From Paracoccus thiocyanatus (lineage in GTDB: Bacteria; Pseudomonadota; Alphaproteobacteria; Rhodobacterales; Rhodobacteraceae): 54,094 nt of DNA. The DNA is taken from assembly GCF_900156255.1 (NCBI RefSeq), contig NZ_FTMK01000019.1, forward strand, positions 1-54,094, read 5' to 3'. Numbering within the stretch: the first letter of the stretch is position 1; every line of letters starts with the position of its first letter. This document shows, one piece after another, positions 50,643-54,094 of the stretch. The notes below the pieces were generated by a model. That model searched no databases and was not told where the DNA came from. It saw nothing but the letters and a program-made list of their open reading frames with translations. The translations under genes and the position numbers were made by a program.

Positions 50643-50897
50643 ATGTCCGCACCACGCACCGATCTGGACAAGCAAAGACGCCGCCACATTGGCCCGATCA
50701 TCGGGATCATCGCCGTGGTGCTGATCGCCCTGGCGGGCTTTTTGTGGTGGTTCGACGACGAAACCAGCGATCCCGAAATGCCGGGCGAGGTGCCCGGCCC
50801 GGTGGGCGAGGTGCCCGAGCCTACGGCCCCTGCCCCTGCCCCGCCCGCCGATGCGCCCGCAGGCGGCGCGCCGACCGCGCCGGCCGGGACGCAGTAA
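50643..50897 (+). CDS. Small single-span membrane protein
   Basis: An 84-residue protein: a basic N-terminus (DLDKQRRRHIG), one membrane helix (PIIGIIAVVLIALAGFLWW, about 18-36) and an acidic, Pro/Ala/Gly-rich periplasmic tail (EVPGPVGEVPEPTAPAPAPP). Positive residues before the helix predict an N-in orientation. Function unknown. GAAGGAGG precedes the ATG. It is followed 37 bases later by the receiver/sigma2-like gene, so both probably share the EcfG-type promoter. Confidence 0.7.
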   Translation: MSAPRTDLDKQRRRHIGPIIGIIAVVLIALAGFLWWFDDETSDPEMPGEVPGPVGEVPEPTAPAPAPPADAPAGGAPTAPAGTQ

Positions 50898-50934
50898 AGG
50901 GCGCCGGACCTGCCCCGGCCAAGGATCCAAGACG

Positions 50935-51684
50935 ATGCCCCATCGCAAACCCCCCTCATGCGTTTCTCCGGCGGGGATAAGGCATTTCTATCGCAATGCC
51001 GACCTGCACGGGCTGCGCCTGGCGCTGTGGGAGGATGACGGCCCCGACGCCCCCTCGGTCGCCAACTACCTGCGAGAGGCCGGCGCCTCGGTCGAGGTGC
51101 TGATCCCCGGCGCGGATTGCGCCTGGCCGGTGGCGCTGCCGCCGATGATCGCCCGCCATCGGCTGACGCCGTTCTGGTCCGAGGAAAGCGGCATTCGCCT
51201 GCCCGGTGCCGGGCTGGCGGGGGTGGTGGCCGATGCGCGCGAGCTGCTGCATGTCGACGTGGCGGTGCTGAACCTGCGCGATCCGGCGCCGCTGGCGGCA
51301 AGCCTGCAATCGGCGGGCATTCCGTTTGTCATGTTCACCCAGGGGCTTTCGCCCTTGCTGGCGGACTATGCCCATGCCTGCTATGTCCCCAGCCATAACG
51401 GCCCCGAGGCGCTGGCCTCGGCCGTGCTGCTGCATACCGCGCTTTACGGGGCCGGGCTGCAATGCACCCCCGAAATGACGGTGATGGAGATGATGCCGCG
51501 GCTGCGGGCCATGGCGCGCTATCTGGTCCAGGATGGCGCGCTGGCCGACGATCTGGTGGCCGACGCGCTGGAACAGGCGCTGGGGCTGTTGCCCCACCTG
51601 GCCTCGGACCGCGAGATCGGCGCCCTTCTGGTGACGCTGATCGAGCGGATCTGGCATCAGCAAAAGATGTCGCGCCCGAACTGA
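50935..51684 (+). CDS. Atypical stress regulator: degenerate receiver plus sigma2-like domain
   Basis: A 249-residue protein I do not recognise as a named family. Residues about 26-145 look like a receiver domain (GLRLALWEDDG, SVANYLREAGASVEVL, VDVAVLNLRD, SAGIPFVMFTQG), but the phospho-acceptor Asp position holds Asn113. Residues about 185-240 look like sigma-70 region 2 (MPRLRAMARYLVQDGALADDLVADALEQAL). PhyR, the anti-anti-sigma factor of the general stress response, has the same two parts in the opposite order. The gene lies behind an EcfG-type promoter and between an HWE kinase gene and a NepR-like gene. A phosphorylation-independent partner of the NepR/EcfG switch is a possible role. The sigma2 match is by pattern only. 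Confidence 0.55.
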   Translation: MPHRKPPSCVSPAGIRHFYRNADLHGLRLALWEDDGPDAPSVANYLREAGASVEVLIPGADCAWPVALPPMIARHRLTPFWSEESGIRLPGAGLAGVVADARELLHVDVAVLNLRDPAPLAASLQSAGIPFVMFTQGLSPLLADYAHACYVPSHNGPEALASAVLLHTALYGAGLQCTPEMTVMEMMPRLRAMARYLVQDGALADDLVADALEQALGLLPHLASDREIGALLVTLIERIWHQQKMSRPN

Positions 51685-51713
51685 CCGGCTGCCCTTGCCG
51701 CCCGATACGGGAC

Positions 51714-51804
51714 AAGGCCGCTTCCCCAAGGAGGCGGCCTTGCTTCATGGGGTCGCGACCACCCAGCCGCGACGGGAAAAGGGGGCCTTTCGGCCCCCTC
51801 TTTT
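51714..51804. terminator. Two hairpins between convergent genes
   Basis: AAGGCCGC (51714-51721)/GCGGCCTT (51734-51741), and then AGGGGGCC (51780-51787)/GGCCCCCT (51792-51799), with AAAA before and TTTT after the second stem. The second is a bidirectional terminator for the plus-strand regulator and the minus-strand repeat protein. Confidence 0.82.
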
Positions 51805-51809
51805 GCCGG

Positions 51810-53306
51810 TCAGCGCCGCCCGCGCGAGGAGCGGCGGTCGTCGTCATCGTCGTCGCGACGGTGATCCCAGCCACGGCGCGAGGCTTCGGAATGCCCTTCC
51901 GGGTCCCCGAACCAGCCGCCCTGGCCGCGGTCGCGCGAATAGCCGCGGTCGTCATCATCACGGCCGCGCGACGAATAGCTGCGGCGGTCGTCGTCGTCGC
52001 GCCGCGAGGAACGCCCGCGCGAGGAATAGCGGTCGTCGTCATCGTCGCGGCGGTGATCCCAGCCGCGGCGCGAGGCTTCGGAATGACCTTCCGAGTCGCC
52101 GAACCAGCCGCCCTGGCCACGGTCGCGCGAATAGCCGCGGTCGTCATCGTCACGGCCCCGCGACGAATAGCTGCGGCGGTCGTCGTCGTCGCGGCGCGAG
52201 GAACGCCCGCGCGAGGAATAGCGGTCGTCGTCATCGTCGCGGCGGTGATCCCAGCCGCGGCGCGAGGCTTCGGAATGACCTTCGTAATCGCCGAACCAGC
52301 CGCCCTGGCCACGGTCGCGGGAATAGCCGCGGTCGTCATCGTCACGGCCCCGCGACGAATAGCTGCGGCGGTCGTCGTCATCGCGGCGCGAGGAACGCCC
52401 ACGCGAGGAATAACGGTCGTCGTCGCGATCGCTCATGAAGCGGCCGCGGCTGTCGCGGTCGCGGTCGTCACTGCGGCTGGACCCACGGCCGCCGGATCCG
52501 CCCCGGCCGCCATTGTCGTCGTCGCTGACGAAACGCCCGCGATCATCCCGCTCGGGCATGTTCGAGTTCCTTGGCATGATATCCTCCTGATTTGCCGTAA
52601 GATGCCGCAGTTGCGGCCTCATTTCGCCGTCCCGGTCGGACAGCGCCGTCATGCAGGCGCGGATGCGCCTGCCCAGGGCGGCGGAATCGACACCCGCCGC
52701 CTTGGCCTTGGCAAGAAGGCCGTTGCGCGGCTTCTCCTCGCGTTCCATGATTTCACCGATCAGCCGCACGGCGACGCGCAGCCCGGCCAGTTCCAGTGGA
52801 CCTTCCAGGTCGCGCCGCGCCCGGCCCAGCAGAAAGGAAACCAGGTCCGTCTCGACCGCGATTTCCGTCAGCAGGGGAAATTCCTGCAACCCCGCCTGGG
52901 TCGAGGCGTCGTAAAGCACCCGATACGCCTCGGCCTGCTTTGCCCAGGCATCCGACAGGCGCGGCAGCACGCCTTCGGCGTCGTCGGCATCGGTGATATT
53001 GGCGCATTCCCCCAAAAGGGCGCGCAGGGTCCGGTGATGTTCGCGCAGTTGCGCAAAGCCGTCGCCCTGGCTGTCGGACTGGGACTGCTGGCGGTTTTCG
53101 TCAGCGGCGCCGGCCTGCCCGCCCTGGCCGCCCTGGCCGCTTGGCTGGCCTGATTGCGGGCTGGCTTGCTGGCCCTGCTGCTGGCCGCCTTGCTGGCCCT
53201 GCTGCTGGCCGCCTAGCGGGGTGGCGGGCTGCCCAGTCTGGGGGGATGCGTCCTCGGACTGATCCTCCTCGGTCTTCTTTCTGGATGACTCTGTTTCACG
53301 CGCCAT
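51810..53306 (-). CDS. Hemerythrin-like domain fused in frame to an Arg/Asp/Ser repeat protein
   Basis: A 498-residue open frame with three parts: a Gln/Gly-rich start (about 1-70); a four-helix, hemerythrin-like part (about 75-225, QLREHHRTLRALLGE, FPLLTEIAVETDLVSFLLGRA, LIGEIMEREEKPRNGLLAKA) in which most iron-ligand His are missing; and, from MPRNSNMPERDDRGRF, a charged tail with three 64-residue repeats containing RGQGGWFGD and GHSEASRRGWDHRR. The tail unit resembles stress-induced repeat proteins that are normally separate genes. CAGGAGGATATCATG at the junction (internal ATG 52577) is a strong start, so two products are likely. ATG 53306 has GGAGGCGATCAC before it; an EcfG-type promoter lies upstream. 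Confidence 0.7.
   Translation of the reverse strand: MARETESSRKKTEEDQSEDASPQTGQPATPLGGQQQGQQGGQQQGQQASPQSGQPSGQGGQGGQAGAADENRQQSQSDSQGDGFAQLREHHRTLRALLGECANITDADDAEGVLPRLSDAWAKQAEAYRVLYDASTQAGLQEFPLLTEIAVETDLVSFLLGRARRDLEGPLELAGLRVAVRLIGEIMEREEKPRNGLLAKAKAAGVDSAALGRRIRACMTALSDRDGEMRPQLRHLTANQEDIMPRNSNMPERDDRGRFVSDDDNGGRGGSGGRGSSRSDDRDRDSRGRFMSDRDDDRYSSRGRSSRRDDDDRRSYSSRGRDDDDRGYSRDRGQGGWFGDYEGHSEASRRGWDHRRDDDDDRYSSRGRSSRRDDDDRRSYSSRGRDDDDRGYSRDRGQGGWFGDSEGHSEASRRGWDHRRDDDDDRYSSRGRSSRRDDDDRRSYSSRGRDDDDRGYSRDRGQGGWFGDPEGHSEASRRGWDHRRDDDDDDRRSSRGRR
51842..52417 (-). repeat. Three 192-bp tandem repeats inside the coding region
   Basis: Matching positions recur exactly 192 bases apart (for example the GGAATG of the GHSEAS codons at 51888, 52080 and 52272). 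Copies differ at few positions (DPEG, DSEG, DYEG in the protein), which points to recent duplication or ongoing homogenisation. Confidence 0.9.
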
Positions 53307-53335
53307 GTGATCGCCTCCATGCTGTGGGCGCCTTG

Positions 53336-53360
53336 AACAAACCCGTGGGGGAAATGTTCC
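53336..53360 (-). promoter_or_regulatory. EcfG-type promoter (GGAAC-N17-GTT) of the hemerythrin-like gene
   Basis: On the minus strand GGAAC (53356-53360), 17 bases, GTT (53336-53338), 29 bases before ATG 53306. The gap 53361-53601 has no other gene. Confidence 0.7.
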
Positions 53361-53601
53361 AGCGTCACAGCCCGGCCCGGCGACAAGGCGCGGGCGGGGT
53401 TGCGACCGGGCCGGCGGCAGGTGTTTCGACAGCGGGCGGCAAGTGGCTGAACGCAGACGGCAATCGGCGCAATCGCCCCGATTTGCCCGTGCAAAGCGGT
53501 TTCTTGCTGCAACACTGTCGGAATATTCAGGTTGCATGGGGTCGCCAACCGGCGGCGTTCGATTAAGATATGTCAACTTATGAAGAAGCAAGGAGTCCCT
53601 G

Positions 53602-53784
53602 ATGGCCCACAGCGAAAGCGGCCCGGTTGTCGATCCCGAGCTCGACAAGGCCCTGTCCGAGCTGCTGGCGCAGACGGAAAGAGAGCCGATCTCGCCCCGG
53701 CTGCGCGAACTGGCCAAGCGGCTGGAAACCGCGCTGGATGACGCGCGCCATCGCCAGCGCGACAAGGCAGGCGAGCCGCGCTAG
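53602..53784 (+). CDS. NepR-like anti-sigma factor candidate
   Basis: A 60-residue protein. Its centre, LDKALSELLAQTEREPISPR followed by LRELAKRLETAL, fits the NepR pattern: a first helix with L..L, then EP[IV]-x-x-[RK], then a second helix ending LE. NepR holds the general stress sigma factor EcfG until PhyR takes NepR away. Basic residues dominate the end (DDARHRQRDKAGEPR). AGGAG precedes the ATG. The stop codon TAG is part of CTAG (53781-53784), where the IS begins. In many alphaproteobacteria ecfG follows nepR directly, so the insertion may separate the two. Family assignment is by motif only. Confidence 0.55.
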   Translation: MAHSESGPVVDPELDKALSELLAQTEREPISPRLRELAKRLETALDDARHRQRDKAGEPR

Positions 53785-54094
53785 GCTGTGAACTCATAAA
53801 CGGGATTCCGTTATGATGGCCGGCGTGATTCACTGGACCTATGGAGGGTTCAGGATGGCGCGTTTCGATCTGACGGACTTTGAATGGGAACTGATCCGCC
53901 CGCTTCTGCCGAACAAGCCGCGTGGGGTGGCGCGGGTGGATGACCGGCGGGTGCTGAACGGTATCTTCTGGGTACTCAGGACCGGCTCGCCCTGGCGGGA
54001 CCTGCCGGAACGCTACGGTCCTTCGACCACGATCTACAACCGGTTCAACCGATGGGCGAAATCCGGGGTCTGGCTGCGGGTGTTCGAGGCTCTG
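53781..54094 (+). mobile_element. IS5-family element (IS427 group), left end only
   Basis: The element starts after CTAG (53781-53784) with GGCTGTGAACTCAT, an imperfect match to the terminal repeat of the copy at the left window edge (GGTCTGTTGAGATTCAT). It contains the start of the transposase gene and is cut by the window end. Confidence 0.8.
53855..54094 (+). CDS. IS5-family transposase, N-terminal fragment
   Basis: Eighty residues are open to the window end. MARFDLTDFEWELIRPLLPN, then RVDDRRVLNGIFWVLRTGSPWRDLPERYGP and NRFNRWAKSGVW are the DUF4096 N-terminal domain of IS427-group transposases. GGAGGG lies just before ATG 53855. With the 110-residue C-terminal fragment at the left edge it would make up most, but not all, of one transposase: a middle section with the first catalytic Asp is missing from both. 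Confidence 0.92.
   Translation, partial: MARFDLTDFEWELIRPLLPNKPRGVARVDDRRVLNGIFWVLRTGSPWRDLPERYGPSTTIYNRFNRWAKSGVWLRVFEAL

Noticed and set aside
51842..52417. CRISPR array
   Set aside because: The repeats are 192 bp, contiguous and coding, with no short direct repeats, unique spacers or cas genes.
51462..53153. 563-residue plus-strand frame across the repeat region
   Set aside because: It is the antisense of the 192-bp repeats and gives only Ala/Val-rich periodic sequence.
36822..53784. Prophage or integrative element carrying the redox and stress genes
   Set aside because: No integrase, phage structural, conjugation or attachment-site features are visible, and base composition resembles the neighbouring core genes.

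Overview
The window is high-GC alphaproteobacterial DNA, most likely from a Paracoccus-like member of the Rhodobacterales. The evidence is an atpHAGDC operon, a tpa-tauR pair ordered as in Rhodobacter, a PBGS (HemB) without zinc cysteines, LexA boxes of the GAAC-N7-GAAC type, and fragments of an IS5-family (IS427-group, IS1248-like) element at both ends. The 5' edge holds the C-terminal part of the transposase and the 3' edge the N-terminal part. The window is therefore probably a contig or segment bounded by two IS copies in the same orientation.

Layout. 0-7.3 kb: IS end, phoX, tRNA-Tyr, rlmB, a YHS protein, a CoA-binding protein, prs, a DsbA-fold isomerase and an alpha/beta hydrolase. 7.3-12.8 kb: an H-type lectin and the F1 ATP synthase operon (minus strand). 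13-24.7 kb: methyltransferase/gloB, clpA, mfd, hemB, a SYLF lipoprotein, a lytic transglycosylase and ssb. 24.8-33.2 kb: tpa-tauR (taurine), then the SOS mutasome imuA-imuB-dnaE2 behind a perfect LexA box. 33.3-36.7 kb: rpmG, RNase P RNA, and uvrD with its own LexA box.

36.8-43.7 kb: a two-component system divergent from a five-gene periplasmic thiol-redox operon (DsbD, TlpA, L,D-transpeptidase, two DsbA-like proteins). A perfect CTTAAG-N5-CTTAAG box, the QseB/PmrA type, lies between them.

43.7-53.8 kb: an accessory stress island. Eight GGAAC-N17/18-GTT sequences, matching the EcfG (alphaproteobacterial general stress sigma factor) promoter pattern, sit upstream of genes for small hydrophilic proteins, a di-haem cytochrome, a YbdK-type ligase, a Cu/Zn superoxide dismutase, a Gly/Gln-rich protein, an isochorismatase-fold hydrolase, a small membrane protein and a hemerythrin-like/repeat fusion. 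The same island encodes an HWE-family sensor kinase, a protein joining a degenerate receiver to a sigma2-like domain, and a small NepR-like protein whose stop codon lies in the CTAG target of the right-hand IS. This looks like a general-stress regulon physically packed with its own, partly atypical, signalling parts. It is the most interesting region here.
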